Source of the DNA: Chloroflexota bacterium
Lineage (GTDB): Bacteria; Chloroflexota; Anaerolineae; Caldilineales; Caldilineaceae
Assembly: GCA_003577365.1 (NCBI GenBank)
Contig: QEUY01000085.1
Location: forward strand, 1-9,582
Length of the DNA stretch: 9,582 nucleotides
Direction: 5' to 3'
This document shows, in pieces, positions 1-6,424 of the stretch. The notes under the pieces are model-generated. The model was not told the DNA's origin. It ran no database searches and saw only the letters and a list, made by a program, of their open reading frames with translations. A program made the position numbers and the translations under genes. The first letter of the stretch is position 1; each line of letters starts with the position of its first letter.

Positions 1-448
1 CCCCACGCGTGTGGGGATCATTCTTCGCCTTTAATGAAAGGATTGCGTGTGTACGGTTCACCCCCACGCGTGTGGGGATCATTGGTTGACAGCGGCAAAT
101 TCCCGTGCTATACTCGGTTCACCCCCACGCGTGTGGGGATCATGCCCACAATGCCCGACCGCAGGGCGATTAACGCGGTTCACCCCCACGCGTGTGGGGA
201 TCATGTTCTCGACGACTTCGCCTGGCGCGAGCTGAGCGGTTCACCCCCACGCGTGTGGGGATCATGAGTACTGTCCTTGCGTTTTGCAGGTACGGTACGG
301 TTCACCCCCACGCGTGTGGGGATCATCCCCGTTCACAGAGAAGCTGCCGCGCATGTTGCGGTTCACCCCCACGCGTGTGGGGATCATCTCGCGTTCCCGA
401 CGGAGCGCGTCGGCGTAGGCGGTTCACCCCCACGCGTGTGGGGATCAT
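1..448 (-). CRISPR. Type I-E CRISPR array (8 repeats, 7 spacers visible; continues past left edge)
   Basis: There are eight copies of a 29-nt repeat, at 1-21 (cut by the edge), 54-82, 115-143, 176-204, 237-265, 298-326, 359-387 and 420-448. I see no mismatch among them. The seven spacers (22-53, 83-114, 144-175, 205-236, 266-297, 327-358, 388-419) are each exactly 32 nt, giving the 61-nt period typical of type I-E. Read on the minus strand, the repeat starts ATGATCCCCAC and ends GTGAACCG, closely matching the E. coli I-E repeat end (ATAAACCG). This orients transcription leftward, the same way as the cas genes. A 6-bp stem (CCCCAC with GTGGGG) around a 4-nt ACGC loop occupies repeat positions 6-21. 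Cas6e cleavage at its 3' base would leave the standard 8-nt 5' handle GTGAACCG. The repeat touching cas2 is not degenerate, as expected for the leader-proximal end. No spacer source is recognisable by eye. Confidence 0.98.
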
Positions 449-510
449 GCTATTTGTCGCGGCTTTGCGTAGTCTTTCGCTGCACTAGGTACAACCCTTC
501 ATAGTCGACG
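449..510 (-). promoter_or_regulatory. Presumed leader position, embedded in the 3' end of cas2
   Basis: Given the array's orientation, the leader should lie immediately right of 448. That stretch is the last 20 or so codons of cas2 plus one base. I see no AT-rich tract, no convincing promoter and no clear IHF-type site in it. The entry marks where leader function would have to reside, by position only; the function is inferred. Confidence 0.3.
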
Positions 511-743
511 ATCTGCCGGTCAGTGTTGCCCGCCATGCGGATCATAAACCGTTGCTCGCGATTTGTCGACCACGCCTGCACCGCACCGCCTTCCTTCAAC
601 TGCCCACACACTTTGTCCCACAGCCGGTCGCGCACCATCCCCGAAACATGGCCCACAAAGACGCCCGGATGCGGCTCAATCATCCACCGGCTCAGTTCCC
701 CACGCAGCGAGGTCGGCACCTTCTCCAAGATCATCACCACCAT
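450..743 (-). CDS. cas2: Cas2e, type I-E adaptation protein
   Basis: This encodes Cas2 of the I-E subtype (97 aa; E. coli Cas2 is 94 aa). As a central dimer it bridges two Cas1 dimers in the spacer integrase; in I-E its role is structural. The N-terminus MVVMILEKVPTSLRG followed by LSRWMIEPHPGVFVGHVS matches the Cas2e pattern (ENVPPRLRG, then a WLLEVRAGVYVGDVS-like stretch). The end, VDYEGLYLVQ, matches the family's VDLDGLRLV strand and is followed by a basic tail, QRKTTQSRDK. I chose the ATG at 743 because GGGAGGA lies 7 bases upstream and the Cas2 homology begins there; a longer in-frame start at 767 has no such support. The first 68 bp overlap the end of cas1 in another frame. The TAG stop is separated from the first CRISPR repeat by a single base, so this gene's 3' end occupies the place of the array leader. 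Confidence 0.96.
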   Translation of the reverse strand: MVVMILEKVPTSLRGELSRWMIEPHPGVFVGHVSGMVRDRLWDKVCGQLKEGGAVQAWSTNREQRFMIRMAGNTDRQIVDYEGLYLVQRKTTQSRDK

Positions 744-1716
744 AGCTGATTCCTCCCGGCACTTCACCCTCGGTATCTGACCACAACGCGCCTGGCAAGG
801 CAGGGTCTACATCCAGTTCACTCTCCTCATCATCGCCTTCGCCCGCCTGTAAACGACCGATGGGTCCAAACGGGGCTGGATTCCAGGGCCGCGTCAGGTT
901 GAGCAAGCGCTCGATATCGTCCAGCACCCGGCCCAACAGCCGGTGCGCATAGAAGAGATCGCGACAGGCCTGGCGCACGCGCGCCTCCAGCTTGAAGGGA
1001 GATTCCGCCGTGAGTTCAAAGGCCAACGGCACGGTCAACCGTGTCTTGTAGAGGTCGGCCACATCGTAGACAAACGAAAGCTGTTTGCCCGTGTGGATGA
1101 AGCCCAGACCAGGTGAATAGCCAGCCGAGACGATGGCCGTATGGCAGAGGCTGTTGAGGCAGGCATTGGCCGCAGATAAGGCGCGGTTAATCGGGTCGCT
1201 CGCCTGCCACTGGCTGCGGTCATAGTTACGGCCAAACCAGAGCACACCATACTGCCGGCTGGCTATGGCATAGGCCCGGCGCACGCGCGCCCCCTCCATG
1301 CCCCGGATCTGTTCCAGGGTCAGATCCGGGGCCAGCTCTTCGTCGAAACGAAACTGATACATACGGCGAATCACCGCCAGCCGCTTGGCCGGGTCGCTGA
1401 CCAGCTCGGCCTGGCGGATGAGCCGGTAGCCTTTGCGCGTCTCGCCCACGCCTTGCGCATAGAAGCGTACACCCCCTTCGCCACACCAGTTCACCAGACA
1501 GCCGTTGTCGGCCAGGGTCTTGATGGCCTCATGCGTGATCGAAGTGCCCGGCCCCAGCAACAGCACGGCCAGCGAGGCGGCTGGGATCATGGTCCGCCCC
1601 GTTTTGTCAAAGAACTCTACTGCCTTATGGGTGCGTTCGATGCGGCCATGCTCCAGATAGATATAGCTCAGCCCATCGCGCAGTTTCGGCAGCTCATGCA
1701 GGTCGCGGATACGCAT
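676..1716 (-). CDS. cas1: Cas1e, type I-E spacer integrase
   Basis: Cas1 is the metal-dependent integrase/nuclease that inserts prespacers at the leader-repeat junction together with Cas2. The protein is 346 aa from the ATG at 1716, which has a strong GAGGAGGAG site 6 bases upstream. The catalytic residues are all present and fall at the E. coli numbering: E141 (GMEGARVRR), H208 (GFIHTGK), D218 and D221 (YDVADLYKT). Other family signatures are an N-terminal beta domain (about 1-80) with SYIYLEHGRIER and GTSITHEA, and a helical C-terminal domain with SAANACLNSLCHTAI at about 181-195. It is longer than the 305-aa E. coli protein. After about residue 288 comes a very acidic tail (GEGDDEESELDVD), then LW-D-EGEVPGGISYGG, then about 20 more acidic residues ending VDD. 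That last piece overlaps cas2 by 68 bp. It lies 29 bases after cas6e in the operon. Confidence 0.97.
   Translation of the reverse strand: MRIRDLHELPKLRDGLSYIYLEHGRIERTHKAVEFFDKTGRTMIPAASLAVLLLGPGTSITHEAIKTLADNGCLVNWCGEGGVRFYAQGVGETRKGYRLIRQAELVSDPAKRLAVIRRMYQFRFDEELAPDLTLEQIRGMEGARVRRAYAIASRQYGVLWFGRNYDRSQWQASDPINRALSAANACLNSLCHTAIVSAGYSPGLGFIHTGKQLSFVYDVADLYKTRLTVPLAFELTAESPFKLEARVRQACRDLFYAHRLLGRVLDDIERLLNLTRPWNPAPFGPIGRLQAGEGDDEESELDVDPALPGALWSDTEGEVPGGISYGGDDLGEGADLAAWGTEPVDD
751..757 (-). promoter_or_regulatory. Ribosome binding site of cas2
   Basis: GGGAGGA on the minus strand lies 7 bases before the ATG at 743. It decides the cas2 start and sits inside the cas1 coding sequence, near its end. 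Confidence 0.8.
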
Positions 1717-1722
1717 GGTTGA

Positions 1723-1731
1723 CTCCTCCTC
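1723..1731 (-). promoter_or_regulatory. Ribosome binding site of cas1
   Basis: GAGGAGGAG on the minus strand lies 6 bases before the ATG at 1716, in the 29-bp gap after cas6e. It selects this start over the upstream in-frame one. Confidence 0.8.
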
Positions 1732-1745
1732 TGCCTTCACCCCTC

Positions 1746-2387
1746 TTATGGACGCGCCGGGGCCAAGGATAGCAGGCCACAGCCAAAGGCTTTGGCGCTG
1801 CCAATGCCATTGACCACCGCTTCAGAGAGCTGCGCCGGGTCGATTACCCGCAACAGCCCATCAAACTGGATGCTCAGGAACTCCAATAGGTGTTGGCGGT
1901 CCTTCAGCGGCGGGCGAGGGTTCGGAACCGCCGAAATCACCTGAAAGCCATGCGCCTCCGCCTTGCGGTCGAGCCAGGCCAACTGTTCAACGGGGTCATA
2001 CAACCCCACGCGCTTGCTCTTGTCCATGCCTCTTGGCAGGCTTCTGCTCATGCGTTTGGTGGGGTTGGCCAGGAGCCGGAAATCCAACAACTGCCCGGCT
2101 TGAAAACTCAGCAGAACCTCCTTCACTTGAGGATTCCGCCACTCTGGGTCGGCGAGCAGATAGCTCAAGGGCAGTTGCGCCCAATCCGGGGCCAGTTTCG
2201 ACTGCACCAGCAGCATCGGCATCCCCGTGCGCGGCTGTGTCTCCAAGCGATAGAGCACCCGTTCAACACCTTCGGTCAGACCGTCCGGAAACGCCTGCAT
2301 GAGGGTGCGGTGCATCTCGTAGGGGCGCGCCAAGTCTGTGCGCACATAGCGGCTGCGCAGATTGAGAATGAGACGTGAAAGATACAT
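1746..2387 (-). CDS. cas6e: Cas6e (CasE/Cse3), pre-crRNA endoribonuclease
   Basis: Cas6e cuts the array transcript at the base of each repeat hairpin and stays bound to the crRNA 3' stem as the Cascade head. The 213-aa protein begins MYLSRLIL, like E. coli CasE (MYLSKVII). It has the expected catalytic histidine, H26 in RPYEMHRTLM, the position used by the Thermus thermophilus homologue. FRLLANPTKR (about 103-112) and EQLAWLDRKAE (about 134-144) are family signatures. The C-terminal glycine-rich RNA-binding loop GIGSAKAFGCGLLSL (194-208) is nearly identical to the E. coli one. The ATG shares its A with the TGA of cas5e (TGATG), suggesting translational coupling, and AGGGAGGT lies 5 bases upstream. 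A GTG one codon earlier is an alternative start. Confidence 0.97.
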   Translation of the reverse strand: MYLSRLILNLRSRYVRTDLARPYEMHRTLMQAFPDGLTEGVERVLYRLETQPRTGMPMLLVQSKLAPDWAQLPLSYLLADPEWRNPQVKEVLLSFQAGQLLDFRLLANPTKRMSRSLPRGMDKSKRVGLYDPVEQLAWLDRKAEAHGFQVISAVPNPRPPLKDRQHLLEFLSIQFDGLLRVIDPAQLSEAVVNGIGSAKAFGCGLLSLAPARP

Positions 2388-3073
2388 CACAGACCTCCCT
2401 CTGAGGTAGGTTGATCCAGCCGGGTGGACGAGACCATCGGCGGCTCAAGAAACGTCGTACGCACGCGCCGCGCGGCAAACTCGCGCCGCGCAAAGGAAAT
2501 CGGCTGGTCGGGCCGCACCTCACGCCCGGCGTCACTCTCCAACACCAAGCGGCGCGGCCCTGCTGTGCCCGAGGCCGTCGATACCAAGGGAGGATAACCG
2601 GTCAGAGCCTCCTCCAAGGTCAACCCCAAGCGCAGGCCATCTTCCAGCCAGACTGGCTCACCCGGGACAAACGCCTTGCGTCCCAAATACAAGGGCCAGA
2701 CAGGCGACGCCAGCGCCTGCTGCAAGCGCATCAACAATTCGCCCGATTCACCTGCCAGGCCCACCAGGAATTTGGCATCGGCCAGATAATAGCGGCGAGA
2801 CGGCTCTGTGTCTTTGATGCCTCCCGCCGCCTTGAGCAGGTTCTGGGCCGTGTGAAAGTCATAACGCAGCACGCCTTCCTGATCGACCCGCACCCCCATG
2901 CGCAGGCCGGCCAGATCACCGATATCGGCGTGGCGTGGGCGGCCTAAGGCCGCGCACAACAGCCCGATCACCCCGCTCTTCGAAGGCTCCAATCCGGTGT
3001 CGCGCACGCTGAACCGGCTCTGCACACCCCACGATTGGAGAGGCCCAACCAGGCGCAGCAAGAGCACGTTCAT
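2387..3073 (-). CDS. cas5e: Cas5e (CasD), Cascade crRNA 5'-handle binding subunit
   Basis: Cas5e caps the 5' handle of the crRNA, contacts Cse1 and anchors the Cas7 backbone. In I-E it is not a nuclease. The 228-aa length matches the family (E. coli 224 aa). The signatures are GPLQSWG (10-16) in the N-terminal RRM-like fold, PSKSGVIGLLCAALGR (30-45), SRRYYLADAKFLVGL (92-106) and YLGRKAFVPGEPV (129-141). I took the ATG at 3073 because the conserved start (MNVLLLRLVGPLQSW) begins there and it overlaps the cas7e TGA in the sequence ATGA. A longer in-frame start at 3133 would add 20 unrelated residues from inside cas7e. The upstream AGGGGG is a modest ribosome binding site, so expression probably relies on coupling to cas7e. 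Its stop overlaps the cas6e start. Confidence 0.96.
   Translation of the reverse strand: MNVLLLRLVGPLQSWGVQSRFSVRDTGLEPSKSGVIGLLCAALGRPRHADIGDLAGLRMGVRVDQEGVLRYDFHTAQNLLKAAGGIKDTEPSRRYYLADAKFLVGLAGESGELLMRLQQALASPVWPLYLGRKAFVPGEPVWLEDGLRLGLTLEEALTGYPPLVSTASGTAGPRRLVLESDAGREVRPDQPISFARREFAARRVRTTFLEPPMVSSTRLDQPTSEGGL
2393..2400 (-). promoter_or_regulatory. Ribosome binding site of cas6e
   Basis: AGGGAGGT on the minus strand lies 5 bases before the ATG at 2387, embedded in the last codons of cas5e. Together with the TGATG stop/start overlap it points to coupled translation. Confidence 0.75.
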
Positions 3074-4212
3074 ACGCTTGCCCCCTGTGCCGCCTGGGCG
3101 CGGTGGATGGCCCCCACCAGCGCCGATGTCCACTCGTCCAACGTCGCCACACGATGTTTTGCCAAGGCGCTGAGCGGCAGCCCCTCGTCAAGCTCCAACA
3201 CGGCGGTCTGCGCCAGCGAACGTTCGCCATAGACGGTGGTCAACCGCTGCCAGTAGTGATCCAGCGCCTTCACCGACGCTGCCACATACCCTCCATCACG
3301 GCCTGGGCGCACCGGCGTCTCAAACGCGTTGGCCAGCGACCAGCCCATCCCCCCCTGCCGGACGGCGCCCAGCAGCAAGCTGGGTGGGTTATGCGCGGCA
3401 AAGGAATTCTGCTTCGCCGAGGGCACCGCGGCGACGGATGCCTCCAAAAAGCCGTGTACGGTCATCATCGCCGAGTCCGCATCGCCGCCCAGGTTCTTCA
3501 GCAACTGGGGCCAATCCAAGCGGGCATAGCGATAGAAGCAGGCGCTGTTATAGCCTGTGAAGCCCATCATCCCCGCGCCGCTTGTCTCCTCTTTTTGGAG
3601 ATCGTCGACTGCGGTGTAGAAATCCATCTCCATCGCCACGCGGTGGGTCGAAATGGCATGGGCGACTTGGCAGGCCGCGTCCAAGTTGAGGTCTGGGTGT
3701 TCCGCCAACATGCGCCCGAAGAGCGCGATGTCCGGCGCGCTGGTGCGCCCCTTGAACTCTTTGGTCAATCCCTTGGTCATCTCGATCAGCGCCTTGCCGC
3801 GCTGTTTCGGATCCGTCAAGACAGGCCACTGCGCCGCCAGTTCCTCGCTCATGCGTGCCAGCTCAGCCGGGCTGAGATAGAGCAAGACGGCTGTGCGCTG
3901 ACCATCTTTGTCGAGCTTGCTGGCAAAGCTGGTGACAAATTCGCCCAAGATCGTGGCAGCGCCCTCCGCTTCGGCCATGTCGTGGGGCAGCCGCTTCTGC
4001 AACTGTTCCACCATCCACTTGGTGCGCATACCCGGCTGCCGTTGGGTGATCTCGGCAAAGCTTGGCTCTTGACGGATGGCGCGCTTGAGTGCTTGCGAGG
4101 AGATGCGCGCACGCCGCACGCCGCCGAACTCACAGTCCTTTGGGTTGTTGGTATCGTCGCGGTTGAGGTTGGCAGGCGCAAAGCTCTGGATGAAGTGCAA
4201 TTCGACAAACAT
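3070..4212 (-). CDS. cas7e: Cas7e (CasC/Cse4), Cascade backbone subunit
   Basis: Cas7e is the six-copy subunit that forms the helical Cascade backbone, each copy holding 6 nt of crRNA and kinking every sixth base with a thumb. The protein is 380 aa (E. coli CasC 363). The N-terminal signature LNRDDTNNPKDCEFGG is followed by RRARISSQALKRAIR (33-47), the most conserved stretch of the family. The fingers/thumb region SGAGMMGFTGYNSACFYRYA (211-230) is also characteristic, as is the later SAKQNSFAAHNPPSLLLG (265-282). The start at 4212 has AAGGAG 8 bases upstream and begins with the expected MFVELHFIQSFAP. A longer in-frame start at 4236 is unlikely. The gene follows cse2 after a 72-bp AT-rich gap and overlaps cas5e by 4 bp. 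Confidence 0.97.
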   Translation of the reverse strand: MFVELHFIQSFAPANLNRDDTNNPKDCEFGGVRRARISSQALKRAIRQEPSFAEITQRQPGMRTKWMVEQLQKRLPHDMAEAEGAATILGEFVTSFASKLDKDGQRTAVLLYLSPAELARMSEELAAQWPVLTDPKQRGKALIEMTKGLTKEFKGRTSAPDIALFGRMLAEHPDLNLDAACQVAHAISTHRVAMEMDFYTAVDDLQKEETSGAGMMGFTGYNSACFYRYARLDWPQLLKNLGGDADSAMMTVHGFLEASVAAVPSAKQNSFAAHNPPSLLLGAVRQGGMGWSLANAFETPVRPGRDGGYVAASVKALDHYWQRLTTVYGERSLAQTAVLELDEGLPLSALAKHRVATLDEWTSALVGAIHRAQAAQGASV

Positions 4213-4220
4213 CGGGGATT

Positions 4221-4226
4221 CTCCTT
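4221..4226 (-). promoter_or_regulatory. Ribosome binding site of cas7e
   Basis: AAGGAG on the minus strand, 8 bases before the ATG at 4212, in the 72-bp gap after cse2. Confidence 0.75.
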
Positions 4227-4284
4227 CAGTGTACAAATGGATGTGTAAATTGAAACAAGGTTGAGATTGAACAGGAGCAAATGA

Positions 4285-4797
4285 TCAGCCGGCCTGTTCC
4301 GGCGCTTCTTCCGGCTTGGGCGTGCGCCCCCAAAAGGCCTTGGCCCAGTTGCGCTGCACATAGTCACGCTCCCAAGCCCAGAGATCGCGCAAGAGTTGAT
4401 GGTAATCCACAGGCACTTCTTTGGCGCGCAGAAAGCTGATCGCCTGGCGCAGATAAAAAGGCAGGTCCTCGCGATGGGCAGATAACAGGGCGGTGAAGCG
4501 CCGTTCGATGGCCGTATCGTCCCCCTGGGGATCACGGGCGCGCGCAAAGCTGGCGCCCAAATTGCCCACGCCGCCAGGCTGGGGATGATAGGCAAAGAGC
4601 GAGGCGACGAGGAAGTAGCCTTCTTCTTGGGCGGCTGAACTCTGGTCGTCCAGCCACGGCACGATATAGCGGTACATCTCATGGGCGCTCCCCACCGGCT
4701 GGCCCAAACCGCGGCGCAAAGCCGCCAATGCGCCGCGCTCCTCGTTGTCACGCAGTTTCTCCAAATACTCGATAAACGGATGCTGCTGTTCTGACAT
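4285..4797 (-). CDS. cse2: Cse2 (CasB), Cascade small subunit
   Basis: Cse2 is the helical small subunit; two copies form the belly of I-E Cascade and hold the displaced non-target strand. The 170-aa length fits the family (E. coli CasB 160). Recognisable features are RGALAALRRGLGQPV (21-35), the YFLVASLFAYHP helix (61-72), GNLGASFARA (79-88), IERRFTALLSAHREDLPFYL (97-116) and DYHQLLRDLWAWE (131-143), all in the order expected for CasB/Cse2 proteins. The ATG at 4797 has TAAGGAG 6 bases upstream; the only upstream in-frame alternative is a TTG at 4815 with no support. The C-terminal tail is charged and Pro/Glu-rich. It stands apart from its neighbours, with 67 bp from cse1 and 72 bp to cas7e. 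Confidence 0.95.
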   Translation of the reverse strand: MSEQQHPFIEYLEKLRDNEERGALAALRRGLGQPVGSAHEMYRYIVPWLDDQSSAAQEEGYFLVASLFAYHPQPGGVGNLGASFARARDPQGDDTAIERRFTALLSAHREDLPFYLRQAISFLRAKEVPVDYHQLLRDLWAWERDYVQRNWAKAFWGRTPKPEEAPEQAG

Positions 4798-4803
4798 ACC
4801 GAT

Positions 4804-4810
4804 CTCCTTA
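4804..4810 (-). promoter_or_regulatory. Ribosome binding site of cse2
   Basis: TAAGGAG on the minus strand, 6 bases before the ATG at 4797, in the 67-bp gap after cse1. It rules out the upstream in-frame TTG. Confidence 0.78.
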
Positions 4811-4864
4811 TGCAAATTGCTGCCAGCGAGTTGAACTCCATACGGTCCGGCTTACAATCCAAAC

Positions 4865-6424
4865 TCATCCTCCAGTCGGTGTACTGGACACAGCCTCGGC
4901 GAAGGGTAGGGCCTTGGCGAGGCCGGCAGCCAACTGCTGGCGCGCTTGGACTGCGGCCTTATAGCCGCGCGGCCCATTCTCCACCATCGCCAGCACGCGC
5001 TCGAGGCTGTCTTGGGCGGTGCGGCGCAGCAGCGTGAACCATGCGGCCAGTGCCTCTTCGCCCGCGCTGGGCAGTTGCTCCATCAGGCGGAAGTAGGGCA
5101 CCTCCAATCGTGACCAGTAGGGGCGCTGGATGTCCCATCCGCCCATCAACTGATCCAAATCTTCGCGTTGGGCGCTGCGCCCTTCACCTGTATCTTGATT
5201 GGGGGCAACTAGATAGGTTGCCAATGTGCGCGCTGCGCCCCAAAGCTGCTGTGCGACGCCTTCGGCGCGTTCCAAGGCCTGCGCCAGCCGTTCGACAAGC
5301 GCGGCGTCTTGGAGATACTCCAGCGGCAAAGGCATTCGTTCGGCGCGAAAGAATTCGATCTTGGCCTGGTCGCTGGCCATGCCCAGGGCCATGATGCGCC
5401 GCATTTGATGCCGATCGAGCAGACCGTCGAGCACAAGGTTCGCCAGGCTGTCCAGTGCCTGAGGCGGGCGATAGCCGCTGTTGTGCAAGCGGAAGAGCGC
5501 CGAGCTGTCGCGCCAAACCGCGCGGTCTTCGTCAAAACGCAAGGCGACATGTCCCCGCTTCTCATCCACACGGTATGACTTCATCGGCTCAAGCGGCAGC
5601 GGATCAAGGCGCAAACCTGGCCCCATCGTCATCAAGCTCACCTCAACCCCCGCTTGCCTCACTTCAGGCATCAGCAGGATGCGGCGGTTGAACCAGGTCA
5701 GGTAGTCTAGATAGCCCAAGGGGACCGTGCGGGCCGGCAGAAGCGGATCATCCATCTCCCAGGCAGGCCGATCTTGGCTCCCACTCGGAATAAAGCGGTT
5801 TTCGGGATAAAAGCAATTGAGCATCAACGTCTCAAAGAGGGTATTGCCCTCGACCAAAAAGATCACCCCGGCGACACAGGGCGCGCTGGTGAAAGTCGCC
5901 CCCGGCAGAAACAGCCCCGCCAGACCATATGCCTGCATGGCGACCAAGGCCCGCGCCGCTGCGGCCGGGGTCAATGCGAGGCTATCGGCGTCGGTGTGAT
6001 GGTCAAACAGTGTCCCATTATTGCCGGATGCAGCATCGAGCAGCAGCGTCCCCACAGACTTGGGTTTGGCGCGTGCGTCTACGGCCTGCATAAATGGATA
6101 TTGCGGATGGAACAGATCAAACCGTTCGCGCCAGGCAGCCCAATAACCCTGCAGCGGCTCACTAGGCAGCTTACCCGCGCGCCACAAGTCCTCCCACACC
6201 GTCTCGTCTTGCAGCCCATAGACGCGCAACATCACCGCCAAGAGCAGCCGGTGGAGCGCCACCGTCACCGGCGGCGATTCGCCGGCAATCTCGCGCATCA
6301 GATGCGCTTCCTGCAGTGCCGCGGCCAGGCTCAACTCACGGCGCTGCCCGGCGCGATCAATACAAGGGATCCAAGGTTCGTCAATCAGATTGAACCTGGG
6401 TGGTTGGGTCGTGGGCACGTTCAT
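4865..6424 (-). CDS. cse1: Cse1 (CasA/Cas8e), Cascade large subunit
   Basis: Cse1 recognises the PAM, starts target unwinding, and docks Cas3 when an R-loop forms. The 519-aa length is close to E. coli CasA (502). The hallmark N-terminal motif FNLIDEPWIPC is at 11-21. Other family landmarks are HPQYPFMQ (106-113), GNNGTLFDHHTD (134-145) in the crRNA/PAM-facing region, LNCFYPENRFIP near 203-213 and YLTWFNRRILLMP (241-253). The C-terminal four-helix bundle covers roughly 370-510. The ATG at 6424 overlaps the cas3 TGA in the sequence ATGA, and AAGGAG lies 7 bases upstream. A start 26 codons further up, within cas3, is not supported because the conserved N-terminus begins just after MNVPTTQPPR. 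Confidence 0.97.
   Translation of the reverse strand: MNVPTTQPPRFNLIDEPWIPCIDRAGQRRELSLAAALQEAHLMREIAGESPPVTVALHRLLLAVMLRVYGLQDETVWEDLWRAGKLPSEPLQGYWAAWRERFDLFHPQYPFMQAVDARAKPKSVGTLLLDAASGNNGTLFDHHTDADSLALTPAAAARALVAMQAYGLAGLFLPGATFTSAPCVAGVIFLVEGNTLFETLMLNCFYPENRFIPSGSQDRPAWEMDDPLLPARTVPLGYLDYLTWFNRRILLMPEVRQAGVEVSLMTMGPGLRLDPLPLEPMKSYRVDEKRGHVALRFDEDRAVWRDSSALFRLHNSGYRPPQALDSLANLVLDGLLDRHQMRRIMALGMASDQAKIEFFRAERMPLPLEYLQDAALVERLAQALERAEGVAQQLWGAARTLATYLVAPNQDTGEGRSAQREDLDQLMGGWDIQRPYWSRLEVPYFRLMEQLPSAGEEALAAWFTLLRRTAQDSLERVLAMVENGPRGYKAAVQARQQLAAGLAKALPFAEAVSSTPTGG

Noticed and set aside
1..448. Reading the array in the rightward direction, with the leader beyond the left edge.
   Set aside because: The minus-strand repeat ends in GTGAACCG, the I-E 5'-handle pattern, and the cas genes run the same way. 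It remains possible only if the leader lies outside the window, and is noted as a refuting test.
449..500. A TTGTAC, 17 bases, TACGCA arrangement (minus strand) considered as an array promoter.
   Set aside because: The -10 match is too poor and it lies inside cas2 codons; such matches occur by chance. No promoter feature was called.
34..504. Several plus-strand open frames over the array encoding repeated peptides such as HPHACGD, GSPPRVWGS and FTPTRVGI.
   Set aside because: These are translations of the CRISPR repeat in three frames. Such peptides are a well-known annotation artefact and there is no gene there.
3103..4248. A 381-codon plus-strand open frame almost exactly antisense to cas7e.
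   Set aside because: It mirrors a GC-rich gene with strong codon bias. The predicted protein is rich in Arg, His and Gln with no recognisable domain, while the minus strand encodes an unmistakable Cas7e.
4798..4864. The 67-bp gap between cse1 and cse2 as a terminator or small gene.
   Set aside because: There is no stable hairpin with a T-run and no supported small frame; it contains only the cse2 ribosome binding site.
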